Shown one piece after another: positions 11,353-21,507 of a stretch of 64,000 nt of DNA. Position numbers and translations under genes: made by a program. The notes below the pieces were generated by a model, which was not told the origin of the DNA, searched no databases, and saw only the letters and a program-made list of their open reading frames with translations. Source of the stretch: Echinometra lucunter (Eukaryota > Echinodermata > Echinoidea > Camarodonta > Echinometridae); the NCBI GenBank assembly GCA_029962745.1, contig CM057162.1, positions 12,061,874 through 12,125,873 of the forward strand. The letters run 5' to 3'. Each line of letters begins with the position of its first letter. Position 1 is the stretch's first letter.

Positions 11353-11622
11353 CTTCCACAACAAATCTTGTCTCATTGACCACACTGCCCTCTGAGTTCT
11401 CAGCTATGCAGGAGTAAGTCCCAACGTCATCCCTGACCACCCTCTTTATAGTAATGGTATCTCCCGACACTGTGATGCGGTTGTTGGATGTAATGAGCTC
11501 TCCTTGCCTGTACCATTTGACTGTGGGGAAGGGCACACCTTCAGCTTGGCACTGGAGGGACGCTTCTGCATCCTCCTGGAAGACTACATGCTCGGGAGGG
11601 GTGGAGATGAATTCTGGAGGAC
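11353..11622 (-). CDS. IGSF9: IGSF9-like exon: Ig domain 2
   Basis: The exon is bounded by a pyrimidine-rich TTTGTAG acceptor (11623-) and a GTAATT donor (11352), phase 1 to phase 1, residues ~138-227. It begins GPPEFISTPPEHVVFQE, followed by first Cys in LQCQAEG, Trp in VKWYRQG, the ITIKRVVRDDVGTYSC block and ENSEGSVVNET. This I-set domain matches Ig2 of IGSF9/turtle, which starts PP.F..TPP and has RIRRVERGSSGVYTC. A sequon NET is present. It is a single-domain symmetrical 1-1 exon of 270 bp, so it could be skipped without a frameshift; that is structurally possible but there is no evidence that it happens. Confidence 0.94.
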
Positions 11623-12118
11623 CTACAAAGAAAAGAAAAATCATAGAAAATTCACGAACGGTTCATTCTGATATAAAACAATTTTGTTACAAGGATGCCA
11701 GTTGGAATTAATCATAAGGCCTGAAAATCACCTAGAATAAAACATTCTGTACATGGGAAATGCTCAAACTATGGCCTGAAAATGAAGTACCAGGGCCTGA
11801 AGTTAGGCTTTTGCCTGAAGACTGGTATCCCTGTTTCGTTAAAAAATTGCTTGTTTGTTTTACCCGACTGCTAATAAATTATGCATGCTTGTAAATAAGC
11901 AACCAGAGGACCAACAGCTTTGAAAGTCCTCTCTGAGGGACCTAGTAAAGAAGATTAAAGTGATTACACAATGGTAAAAAAAAATTTGATATATGATCGA
12001 GAATAGAACTCTAAGAAGAATAACATTAAAAATTTGATGATTTTCAATCGAAATCAATGTATTTTGGCTAATTTTCTCATGAAAGTCAAGAGTTGACCAA
12101 AAAATTTGAGTATGAGGT

Positions 12119-12244
12119 ATGACGTAAAAGTGGGTACCCAGCTTCGCGCATTGCAGTTGTGCTGCGCACTAGACTGTACAATTTGTATTATAACTTGCGC
12201 GCATTTTGCTAGAATTGCGCGACAAGGTACCCACTTTGACGTCA
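12119..12244. repeat. Inverted repeat with ATGACGT ends
   Basis: Begins ATGACGTAAAAGTGGGTACC and ends GGTACCCACTTTGACGTCAT, with GCGCGCA-rich palindromic interior. A further AAGTCAAAGTGGGTACCC follows at 12250-12268. Probably a small foldback element. The rest of 11623-12118 is unremarkable. Confidence 0.6.
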
Positions 12245-13039
12245 TTTTGAAGTCAAAGTGGGTACCCAGTTGAAACTGGGTAACAGCTGAGGGGTCAAAA
12301 ATATCCTGAAATCTTATCACATTTGGGGGTTTCCTTGGCAAGGCGACTTTTAAAAAAATTTCAGGCAGATGATTTTCTGCTAATAAAATCATGCTCTTTT
12401 AAATGAACTAACATTGTTTCAGCATTGGATAACCCCTTTAATGCCTTACCAAAGGGCACTGATGCATCCACTTGGTTTCGATCTGAGGTCAATGAATTAC
12501 AAGACCTATGCTCTACAAACTGAGGTATTGCGCCTCCCTTGGTGATGTTTTATACTTCCTTTTCACTTCCAAATGATCTCCTCACTAAGTTGCAGTAAAA
12601 ATTGAAGTGGCATCCTTAATAGCTTCAAGAGGTCCAAATAAAAGATTATAATTTTATTCTTGATTTACATCTAAAATGCGTTTCCTTTATTTAATATCTG
12701 TTTACAAAACATACATTTTCCTGACCAGGACATACCATCAAAGAAAAAAAAAGAAGAAGAAGAAGAAAAAAAAGTAATAATCACAAATTCAAAGACACAT
12801 TTCAGATCTGTGCCTTGTTCCACTTGGATATCATCTGTTTGGGCCAGAAGGGCATTAAGTCTGTATAAAATGACATGAGCTAATGCACTTCTGACTCTGA
12901 ACAGACGATATTATGTTGTCCACTGAGAATGATAATTCAATCACAGATATTTCATGTCTTACTAAAGGCCTTAAGATTCGAAGTATATACACTTAACCCT
13001 TGTAAGAACTCTCCTACTGTATTAGAGCCATTCACCTTC

Positions 13040-13270
13040 AATTGCAAAAGCATGCTTTAGCAAGATCATGATCATGAAAAGCGCAGGTTGTCGGCACGGA
13101 TGTATCTCACAGTTCAAATACACATTGTCCGAGAGCATTTGCTGGAAGGGGAATGTGAAAAACACCACGCAAAACGTGTCGCCACGCCGCCCGACCCTGT
13201 GTAATAATCACGGCCATGATTACGTGGTCGGCGGCATCTTGGCATTTCAATTAGTTCGACAAGTGATTAC
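13040..13270. promoter_or_regulatory. High-complexity intronic island with TAATCA/TGATTA pair
   Basis: A GC-richer block inside the Ig2-Ig1 intron. It includes TAATCACGGCCATGATTA (13205-13222), an inverted pair of homeodomain-type cores, followed by GTGGTCGGCGGCAT. No repeat homology is seen within the window. The 97-residue open frame across it has no recognisable domain. Candidate cis-regulatory module by inference only. Confidence 0.25.
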
Positions 13271-13996
13271 ATGTTTGCACAAGCATTATCGAGACACATG
13301 CGCTATACATGTACATGTAGCATCTGGTTTTATTGTCAGTTTGGAAAATCATAGAGTTTAACAATCAAGCAAACATCACTATTTGAAATATACTGTTACT
13401 GAGTAATATCAATGGGCACTTCCCTCACTTCATATGTACATGTAATATACATGTCTAGGTTACATTGACAAACTACACATTTAGAATGCAATATCTTTTG
13501 AATAAATACTGAATTCATAAATCTGTGTTAAAAAGTTTTGAGCAAATGGAATGAAATTGAGTCATCGAGCAAATTGATTACGAACTAACTCTGCATGGTT
13601 GCATCTGGATTTGACTCCATCAAAACTGCACTTGAACTAGAGGAGAAATGAACTACTGGTTATGTTGATGGTTGTAAAGGCCTATTCCACTTGTGATGTC
13701 CATTCACATTTGATATCTCAATTTCAATTCAGTGTGCTATAAACGAAATTTATTACAAGACGAAACACCACTGTGTTGAATTGAAATGTGGATAGTGTCT
13801 TTAATTTGCCAGAAAACAAGAGGAATTAATGATGGAAAGCTAAGTAACATAAACAGAGAAACTGATAATGTAGGGTTGATACATGCCCATGTTCGTTTGT
13901 ACAGCTGGTGTACCTGCACTCGTGAAGGCTTATTTGCACAAAGGTTGTTTGGTTGTTTGTAGGTGAGAATTACATGCCATGTTTCAAGAGGGGCTA

Positions 13997-14551
13997 TTAA
14001 CACCTTGATAAGAGCCTTCATTCATTAGTATGTCTATCATCTTCTATTGAGAGCAAAAAGGTCTTTAGGTCACATCATTTAACCCATAGCAGTAATGGAG
14101 TTCCCTTCAGCTTAAAGTTAATCGGCTTACTTTCCTCAAATTGGCAACTACTTATTTTTTTAAATAGAAAAATTATATGAACTCACCTAAAGGACAATTT
14201 AAAAATTTACAAAAAAAACCCCTGCCAATTTGAACATTAAAAGTAGAGATTCATACTGTGTGGCCAATTTAAAGAGTTTAATGACTAGCTGCAATCAAAT
14301 TCCTATTATCCCTTAACAGTGCAACCTATTGCATTACTAGCAGATTCAACATCATCTGTGATTTTACACCATGCTCACATCATGGTACACTGTATGTGCT
14401 ATTCCTAGCATTGGATCAAAAGACAGAACATATCACAAGTTCCATAAAAGGAGGCACTGCACTGGGATGGGTTAACACCATAATAAAGCCTTAATTCATT
14501 AGTATGTCCATCATCTTCTACTGAGAGCAAAAAAGGTCCTTAAGTCATAAC
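13997..14551. repeat. Direct repeat flanking a TTAA-bounded element
   Basis: About 80 bases (13997-14075) recur at 14472-14551 with ~88% identity by eye; shared text includes TTCATTAGTATGTC, ATCATCTTCTA and TGAGAGCAAAAA. Between them lies 14079-14475, which begins TTAACCCAT and ends ATGGGTTAA. This suggests a tandem duplication of a 475-bp unit with a truncated second copy. Confidence 0.75.
14079..14475. mobile_element. Second piggyBac-like MITE (TTAACCCAT ends)
   Basis: TTAACCCATAGCAGTAATGG at the left and GCAGTGCACTGGGATGGGTTAA-like sequence at the right form imperfect inverted ends with TTAA borders. Internal TTGGCAACT and GCCAATTTGAAC match motifs of the element at 9532-9946. Confidence 0.55.
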
Positions 14552-14734
14552 AACATAAAGGGCATTATTACCCTTATAGCTCTCAACAGTCAATGCTAAT
14601 GTGTGCAATGTATGCACATCAAATCTTAGCAAATAAACCAGTAAGTCCAAAAAAAAAATGAAAGCAAATAACTGATCAAGGTAACACAAGAGCAATCACC
14701 GCCACAAACTGCCTGTTTGTGGTTGCACAAGACT

Positions 14735-14970
14735 GAGCAAATCTCCCGCAGTCCTTAAAGTAGACCTTGATTTGTGATTTCAAAGATAACAGCTCATTAG
14801 TGAGTCTGATGAGAGGCTTAATGAGGCTGGGATCGTGGGGTGATCACAGCTTGGGATGTTCAATAGGGATTTATTTCCATAGGGGATCAGCCAGATTTCT
14901 TTATCCGGGGATTAGGAGTTGGGGGTGTGAGAAGTGGAAGCTGTAAAAAGGCTGAGGGCATTGTGACATC
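14735..14970. promoter_or_regulatory. Repeat-poor intronic island, candidate enhancer
   Basis: Contains CTCATTAGTGAG, TTAATGAGGCTG and two GGGGATTAGG/GGGGATTATG (bicoid/Otx-like GGATTA) sites at about 14907 and 14978. Base composition differs from the AT-rich flanks. Inference only. From 14980 to 15690 I see nothing else recognisable. Confidence 0.2.
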
Positions 14971-15689
14971 ACAATAGGGGATTATGAGGTATACAGAGAG
15001 AAGATGTAATATACACTTGTACAGGTACATGTACACGTACAAACGTTCTTGGAAATGGTAGATTTACATGTACTGCAAAGGTGAAGTGCTACTGACAGGG
15101 AAAATGTGCGTTAATGTGTTTTTTATACAACTCACTCCTAAATCCTAATCAGATGATTGGTTGAGCGTAGTCACGTGTGATTCAGTTTTTGAGCCCATCA
15201 CAAGTTTTTTTTTTTCTGAAAAGCGTGCAATAGTTTCCAGTCCTATCACATGTTTTTTGTTGTTTTGTTGTTTTTGTTTCTTTTAATCTTTTTTGTGTTG
15301 TTTTATATGGCAAGGACATTGATGCGCGTACTCTATGTGTGCGTACTACATGGAAGCGTGTTACACTTAACTTTGCTGCGCTTATTGTACGTGATGCGAA
15401 TGCCATGACTCTGCGAATCTTTGGGGTAAGGAAAGAAAAAAAAAGTTTGTAGGATAGATCTATTTTGGTTTTTATTTCATCAAATAACAGGATCTAGAAG
15501 AGTTGTTGCATAAAACAAATGACTGCATGTCTTCATTCGTTCATTATATGATCTATCGACTCTCTCTGAGGCTGTGTGCAGATAGATCGTATTCATCTCT
15601 TTGTATTTTATTACTGATCTCAAATGTTCCTATTTGAAAATACGGACGTATCTTTTTTGCATCTAAACTCTTCATAAACTACTTGAATA

Positions 15690-15958
15690 TGTAAATACTT
15701 TTTCACATTTAATTCATTTTTAATTTTTGATTTTCCTGTCATTTTGCCTTCTTGCCTCATTATATCTTGCTGGCTGTATTTCTTTTTGTTTATATGATAT
15801 TTTTAATAGTTTAATTCGTTCTAAATGTGTTTCTTTTGATAATTTTGTTTTTACAATGTTGATTTACACGGCCCCAATGGAAACCAGTCATGTACCTGTT
15901 TCGGCTTTTTAACCGTGTATAAATAAATAGATCAATCAATCAATCAATCAATCAATAA
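15690..15958 (+). mobile_element. LINE (CR1/L2-like) 3' end with (ATCA)n tail
   Basis: Ends CCCCAATGGAAACCAG, TACCTGTTTCGGCTTTTTA, CGTGTATAAATAAATAG and then GATCAATCAATCAATC. This arrangement resembles 3' ends of CR1/L2-type retrotransposons. The 5' body is truncated and no reverse transcriptase is present. Confidence 0.6.
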
Positions 15959-17585
15959 TGAACTCATACACATGCATCATTTGTATAAAATTTTACAGTG
16001 TAGACCTTTACATGTGTGCATTATTACAATTTACAGCTACATGCACATGTATGTGCTGGTCTACATGTACATGTATAACATACATTTACAAACACAAGCA
16101 ATTTTTTTCCTCAATTGCGAATGACAACACCTTTAATAAGGACAAGGGTCGGGTAATGACACTGGATATAGAGGCTTTCAATGGAGGAAGTCAGATAGAC
16201 CGAGACAAAAAGACAAAAAGCATTTGTGACATGGAGAATTTGGAAATGTGTGATATTTTCAGATACCTTTATTTTCATGTTCTATAAATAATTTTTAGAG
16301 AGGGGGGGGGGGCAAACAGTGTACTTTGACATACAAGCCTATGACTGTGCATGCCATGTCCTCCTCCAGTAAAATCACACTTGTTCAGTTGCAGTTTCGG
16401 AAGACAGACACTTTTTCATTTACAATGTGTTCAAGCATTCCTTTGTTACATGTACATGTATGTCTGTCTTTTTTTTTTTCAAAGCACCTTGAACATTTAA
16501 TCAAAATGGAAAATGCCACTATAAAATTCTATGTATTATTGTTCTGAAAGAGAAAGTACTTAACAAGTCACCCAAATACAGTGCATTCAAATTAAGAGTA
16601 AATGAAGCTTAGAAGGATTTTAAAATGCAAGGTTAATAGAGAGAAAATAAACCTTCAAGAGTCATTAAAAGAAACGCATGAACAAAAACGGCAATAAGAA
16701 AGTTAAAATATTTGACTGGAAAGAGAAGGAGAGAGTGAAGAAAGGGAAAGAGAAAGAAAGAAGAGAAAGAAAAAGAGAGATGGGTGAAATGTTATGTAAC
16801 ACAAATGACCACATCACAAAAAACAGTTAACTTTTCTTTCATAGTAAGCATGACTAAATCTCTGGTTTTCACAAGACTGCCAAATCCCAGAATAAGTCAT
16901 GCGAATAAGATCAAATGTGAAAGAAAGTGAAACTACCACTTGAAAAGAAACGAAAATGAAGAAAACTCTCCACAGACTTGCCACAATTCAGTTGCAAGGA
17001 TTCAAATACAGCTGCAGTTAAACCCAAAGGATTATCAATTGTTCAAGTCTTGTCATTTGCAGATTTCCACCAATTTGCTAAGACCAAAACCAAACAGTGA
17101 TTGAAAAAGGAGGGGTGTGTTTTTAGTCCTTAGCAGTGATTCAAAGTGAGCAAGTGTAGTACTTGTTCACATCTTTTCGTTTTTATTCAAGAGGTGGGTG
17201 AGAATGGGAGAATCAGATCTAGATGTGAAAGGCGATAAAAAGAAAGAGATTCTAGAGAAAAAGAGATCCAAGAAAGGATTCATTTATTTCTGTCTTCTTC
17301 CCCTTTTCAGCCTTCTAATGATTTCTTCTTTAAAGTTTTCCACCCAGGCATTAATGTGTTCATGTGTTTTCTTTCTCTTTTTAAATCTTATAAATTTGAA
17401 TAGAATCTAAACTACAACATATTCACACCTACATGTAACTGTAATGACAACTATTTATAAACATGGGTTGTTGTAATTACCTTGTAGTGGTAAATATCAG
17501 GCTTTTCATTGAAAGTAGATAACATTTTAGATAACATTTTATTTGCAAAATCTGCACTCTAATCTACTTCCTTATCATACAAGTT

Positions 17586-17654
17586 TGTCAGTCAGTCAGT
17601 CAGTCAGTCAGTCAGTCAGTCAGTCAGTCAGTCAGTCAGTCAGTCAGTCAGTCA
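17586..17654. repeat. (GTCA)n microsatellite
   Basis: About 17 uninterrupted GTCA units within the Ig2-Ig1 intron. The stretch 15959-17585 is AT-rich intron with a poly-G at 16302-16311 and a purine tract (16725-16780); no exon is seen. Confidence 0.97.
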
Positions 17655-18056
17655 ATCTTGTTGAGTCAAAACATCACCCTACAATTGCATCAAAACATCA
17701 TGTTACAAATCAAAACTGATTCTACTTCAGCTCAGGAATTTATCAACACAACCTCACTCATGCTTAAACAATCAATGAAAACTTAAAGACAAATGTATAC
17801 CACACATGCAAACCTGCAGGTGCATGCATTATTCTCAAATTAAACACTCAGAATAGCTCCATTGTTAATTTCAACAATGCAGTGTATATTTCCAGTGGTG
17901 GTGGTAGTTTCACTAGCTGGGATTGCTCTCAGATATAGCTTTTCAACTGACCTATTTTGTATCAAAGTAGTTTTAGTTTGATTGTATAGAAAATAATGAA
18001 AGCGGGGAGTTTGATGAATTACCAAGGTAGGCTTAAGGGCAGTCGATATGCTTAAG

Positions 18057-18200
18057 ATGGGACGTGACAATGAGAGGAGTTAACGGCACTTTATCCGCAC
18101 CAAACCTCATTACTTATGCAAGGGGGGGGGGGGCGTTGATGGAGACACAGACTAATAGGCCCAAAGCAATTAAAACTGATTATGACAGGTTTCAACTTAA
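18057..18200. repeat. Duplicated 142-bp segment D, copy 1
   Basis: Matches 18760-18901 from GGG.CGTGACAATGAGAGGA through CCTCATTACTTATGCA, GCGTTGATGGAGACA and GATTATGACAGGTTTCAACT, about 88% identical by eye. A poly-G (18122-18133) lies inside. No terminal inverted repeats are apparent. Confidence 0.88.
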
Positions 18201-18285
18201 AGCCACTGAGTAATCTTTAAAAATCTGAACTGCATGGCCCTACATGTAAATGTTATCAGTGTATGTAATATTGTGTAAATGCATG

Positions 18286-18690
18286 TACATGTATGAAGCC
18301 CTGAAAAATACAATTCAAAAGCATCATCATGTGCTTCACAAATATTGAAAATGTACAAGTGACCGGAAAAACCCAGGCCCTTTTTGCCCTTTAGACTGCC
18401 ATGTTAGGCAAAAGCATACCCAGGGTGCCATTGCATAAAACTTACTATTTAAACTTTGCCATCAATGGTAACTTTCATGGAATTCTGGATTTTGATTGGC
18501 TGTTGAGCAATGTTACCATGGTAGTTACCATTGATGGCAAAGTTACTATAATAGCAAGTCTTTATGCAACAGCACCCTGGACTGTTTTGAAAACGGCGGA
18601 ATGCAGTGATAGATATCTTGATAAAAACATCTTATATTTTCAAAACCTTTATATTCCTAGCTGTTTATATATCCTTCTGAAAATCTTTAT
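18286..18690 (+). repeat. Interspersed repeat R, copy 2 (split)
   Basis: Opposite orientation to copy 1 (1741-1990). Its two parts, 18286-18420 and 18580-18690, are separated by the foldback MITE at 18421-18579. Comparison with the uninterrupted copy dates the MITE as younger than this repeat. Confidence 0.72.
18421..18579. mobile_element. Foldback MITE inside repeat R
   Basis: Left end CAGGGTGCCATTGCATAAAA, right end TTTATGCAACAGCACCCTG. The inner arms (CTTTGCCATCAATGGTAAC / GTTACCATTGATGGCAAAG) are exact complements, so nearly the whole 159-bp element folds back. CAGGG ends suggest the hAT superfamily. An 8-bp target duplication is not recognisable. Confidence 0.75.
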
Positions 18691-18759
18691 ACAACACAGA
18701 CATCAAAATGCAACAATTTATTAAATCAAACCTCCACAAAGTTATCGGATCCCTTTAAC

Positions 18760-18901
18760 ATGGGGCGTGACAATGAGAGGAGTTACAGCACTTTAGCTAC
18801 ACCGAGCCTCATTACTTATGCAGAAGGAGGGGGGCGTTGATGGAGACATGGACGAATAGGCCTAAAGCAATCAAAACTGATTATGACAGGTTTCAACTTA
18901 A
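18760..18901. repeat. Duplicated 142-bp segment D, copy 2
   Basis: Second copy of 18057-18200, same orientation, 703 bp downstream. The intervening DNA is mostly repeat R copy 2 plus the MITE. It lies ~430 bp from the Ig1 exon donor. Confidence 0.88.
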
Positions 18902-19327
18902 CCATTATTTCAGTAAAAGTCTGCATTCATAGACTGCACAAACAAGAAGGGCATTGCACAAATGGTACTGTCACAATTTAAATATCATGTGCCGGTGCAA
19001 AATTACACGCAACATAAACTTTTTGGGAATTCTCAGTATAAGTACAAAAAAATTGAAGTTCATTCAGTGTTTTGTCTGAAGCAGTAAAAATGATGTTTCT
19101 GCTATATCCTTTTAAAGGGCTATTAATTCAATTAGAGAGAAAAATAATTCTTGGAAAGTACTTTATTATTTGTAGACTTCTTGCAATGTAATAAATTATA
19201 TGGGATAGGTGAGATCACTTTATGATACCATTTCAGAAGTCTTCTAAATATACTTTAAAAAAACCAGAAAAAGTGGTTCTCATTATTAACATTCAAATGA
19301 ATAAAATAAATGAGAGAAATGTTTTAC

Positions 19328-19666
19328 CCAAAACAACCAGGTTCACAAAGGTTCCATTCCCAATGCTTTCCAAGTCTGACAGCTCAATGATCTGGCACTC
19401 GTAGATACCGGCGTCATCAGCAGTGACCCCCGTCATGACCAGTGACGCCCCATTGCCCACCAGAGAGACACGCCCCTGGTAGGCGGGGCTGACGATGGGG
19501 CCACTGGAGTCGAAGAGGACATAGAAGGGTTGAGGGATGTCCTGCCGCTGCCACTGGAGGATGAAGAGAGCAACGGGGAAGTCTGGGGGCGGGGTAGGGA
19601 TGACCTGATCGCAGGGGAGGGTCACGGTGTCCCCGTGACGGGCCTCTACGATGATAGCTCCTGAAT
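19328..19666 (-). CDS. IGSF9: IGSF9-like exon: Ig domain 1 (V-type)
   Basis: The exon lies between a CAG acceptor (19667-19668) and a GTAAAA donor (19327), phase 1 to phase 1, covering residues ~25-137. It shows a V-set domain: first Cys in TLPCDQ, core Trp in LQWQRQ, then FYVLFDSS and the GRVSLVGNGASL block, and second Cys in DAGIYECQI. The GRVSL...SL...G.YEC.I...NGTFVNLVV pattern is characteristic of IGSF9/turtle Ig1, where vertebrate homologues have GRV.L..GASLQIEGL and NGSWVHLTV. One N-glycosylation sequon (NGT) is visible. A proline-rich insertion (PTPPPDFP) follows the first Cys, as the family tolerates. GC content is clearly higher than the surrounding intron. Confidence 0.93.
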
Positions 19667-20477
19667 CTGTTTGAAAATTGTATAAAAGAGAAAACACTTT
19701 AAATTGTATTTTCAATGAAGAATAGATAAAGAACAATTACTACATACAGTAAAAACTATGTGCACAGTATCTATTGTATAATATTCCATACTGCTCTTAA
19801 AACTTATCCTACATGCATGTGGAAAGCTCCTGCAAAAAATTTTGTCAAGTGCATAAACATTAACATATAACATTTTTGCTATTCAAGATGTATAAATCTA
19901 TTTCTAAGCAGACAAAAATTTGAAAAAATCAACACAACCTTTTTTCCCAGAGCAAGTGTATTCAAACAACAGCCATTTGGCATACTTCTAGATAATCAAC
20001 TATTACTTTAACTTACATGTATAAAACATTTCTCCATCATACAGCCATAATGATTACAAAAAAAATGATTAATATTGATGATTATCCGGTGTCAGGGAGT
20101 GAAAAGGAAAAAGCAAGAGAAAAGAAAATTACTACAGTATAATGAGAGGATTTTTTTACTCTTCTGCAAAGTTATTACGATAATGAATTCTTTGTGTAGC
20201 CATAGAGATGGGGCCCAACTGCAGAGTAATTCATACAGAGACGTGAGATTTTCATGATTAGGCTTCTTGCTGTGTACAGTCATATTGTACATGAGTCACT
20301 CAGCCTCCAAGCGTTTGTGAGATTTCAAAGGAGAAAAAGAAAAAGAAAGGAAAAGAAAAAAAAGAGATAACAGCAAGAAGAAAAGATAGTAAGAGAGAGA
20401 GCTGCAGACACAGAAAAACAAAATAATAATAATAGCAAAATAATGAACATTTTATGGCTAACTACCCCCCCCCATGA

Positions 20478-20516
<39 letters not shown>

Positions 20517-20782
20517 AGAGAGAAAGGGTGGGGTGAGCATGTGAAGAGATCTACATGTAACAGAAAAAAGAAAGAAAAATTGGAGATAGAAATGGACAAA
20601 AAAAAAGAATGAAGAAGAAACTATGGTAATTAGATGGAGGAGGGATAGAAAGACAGAAAAGAAAATGGAGAAAAAAAAGACCATCATCCCTGTCCCCTCC
20701 AAAAGAAAAAAATAGAGAAAGAGAGGAAGAGAAAAGGGTTGGAAAGTGTCAAAATAGAAAGGAAAACATATACACTGTATAC
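19667..20782. other. Intron 1, Ig1-proximal part
   Basis: No exon seen. The plus strand is strongly purine-rich from 20330 to 20760, with (AG)n at 20483-20523; on the transcribed (minus) sense this is a long polypyrimidine stretch. Leu/Phe/Ser-rich open frames here are compositional. Confidence 0.6.
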
Positions 20783-20971
20783 CAGGGAAAAAAATAATTA
20801 TTTCTTTTCCGGGGCTACTTTTTGAGCCCATCCTCCTGAATTTTCTACATTGTATTACAGTTTACACTGGACCATCTGAGAATTTCTGGGGCTCTTTTTT
20901 AGTTTTCCAGAGCTCTTTTGGGTGTTTCGGGGGCAAATTCGCCCTGAGCCCCCGTGTATTTTTTTTCCCTG
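20783..20971. mobile_element. hAT-type MITE, copy 1
   Basis: 189 bp from CAGGGAAAAAAATAA to TATTTTTTTTCCCTG, an inverted terminal repeat. It is flanked by an exact 8-bp duplication CTGTATAC (20775-20782 and 20972-20979), the hallmark of hAT transposition. The interior GGGGCTACTTTTTGAGCCCA and TTTCGGGGGCAAATTCGCCC blocks recur in three more copies. No coding capacity. Confidence 0.9.
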
Positions 20972-21054
20972 CTGTATACCAGAGGTAGATGTACATGTAT
21001 GTAGGATGTAATGTACATATCTGTAATAATGCACATTTAGAAACAAAGAGCCAT

Positions 21055-21290
21055 GGGTGTCATTATGGTAATCACTAATAAACTGCCCACTTTACGATGC
21101 AAATGTAATTGTAACAAGTCAATGGCTTTGGTTTGAGACGATGGACTCTGTGTGCTAATTAGCTTCACAAGTATTCAGAGACTTAATTAGAAAATGATTA
21201 GAATTCTTAAGTCACCAGGTAACACCATCAATATCTTTGAAGAAAGTGAGCTTTCATGAAGAAACTCGCTAATTTCGTATCTTGTAATCT
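21055..21290. promoter_or_regulatory. Intron-1 island rich in homeodomain cores
   Basis: Lies between hAT MITE copies 1 and 2. Contains the palindrome GCTAATTAGC (21154-21163) plus TAATCACTAATAAA, ACTTAATTAG and AATGATTAG. The spacing and density of TAAT cores suggest a cis-regulatory module, but AT-rich DNA yields these often. Confidence 0.25.
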
Positions 21291-21320
21291 ATTTTAGCGA
21301 TCATATTATATCATGAATAT

Positions 21321-21507
21321 CAGGGAAAACATTAATTATTTTTTTTCCGGGGCTACTTTTTGAGCCCACCCTCCTGAATTTTCTACATTGTATTGCAGTT
21401 TACATTGGACCATATGAGAATTTCAGGGGCTCTTTTTTAGTTTCCAGGGCTCTTTTTGGTGTTTCGGGGGCAAATTCGCCCGGAGCCCCCGTGTATTTTT
21501 TTCCCTG
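21321..21507. mobile_element. hAT-type MITE, copy 2
   Basis: 187 bp, same orientation and family as copy 1. Flanking 8-mers ATGAATAT and ATGAGCAT agree at 6 of 8 positions, consistent with an aged target duplication. Starts only 350 bp from the end of copy 1. Confidence 0.88.

Noticed and set aside
12054..12392. 112-residue minus-strand frame
   Set aside because: Spans the ATGACGT inverted repeat and has no domain or splice support.
17586..17654. CRISPR-like or tandem spacer array
   Set aside because: A simple GTCA microsatellite with no spacers; the window is eukaryotic.
20325..20831. 168-residue hydrophobic minus-strand frame
   Set aside because: Low-complexity polypyrimidine strand with (TC)n; overlaps the end of the hAT MITE; no family resemblance.
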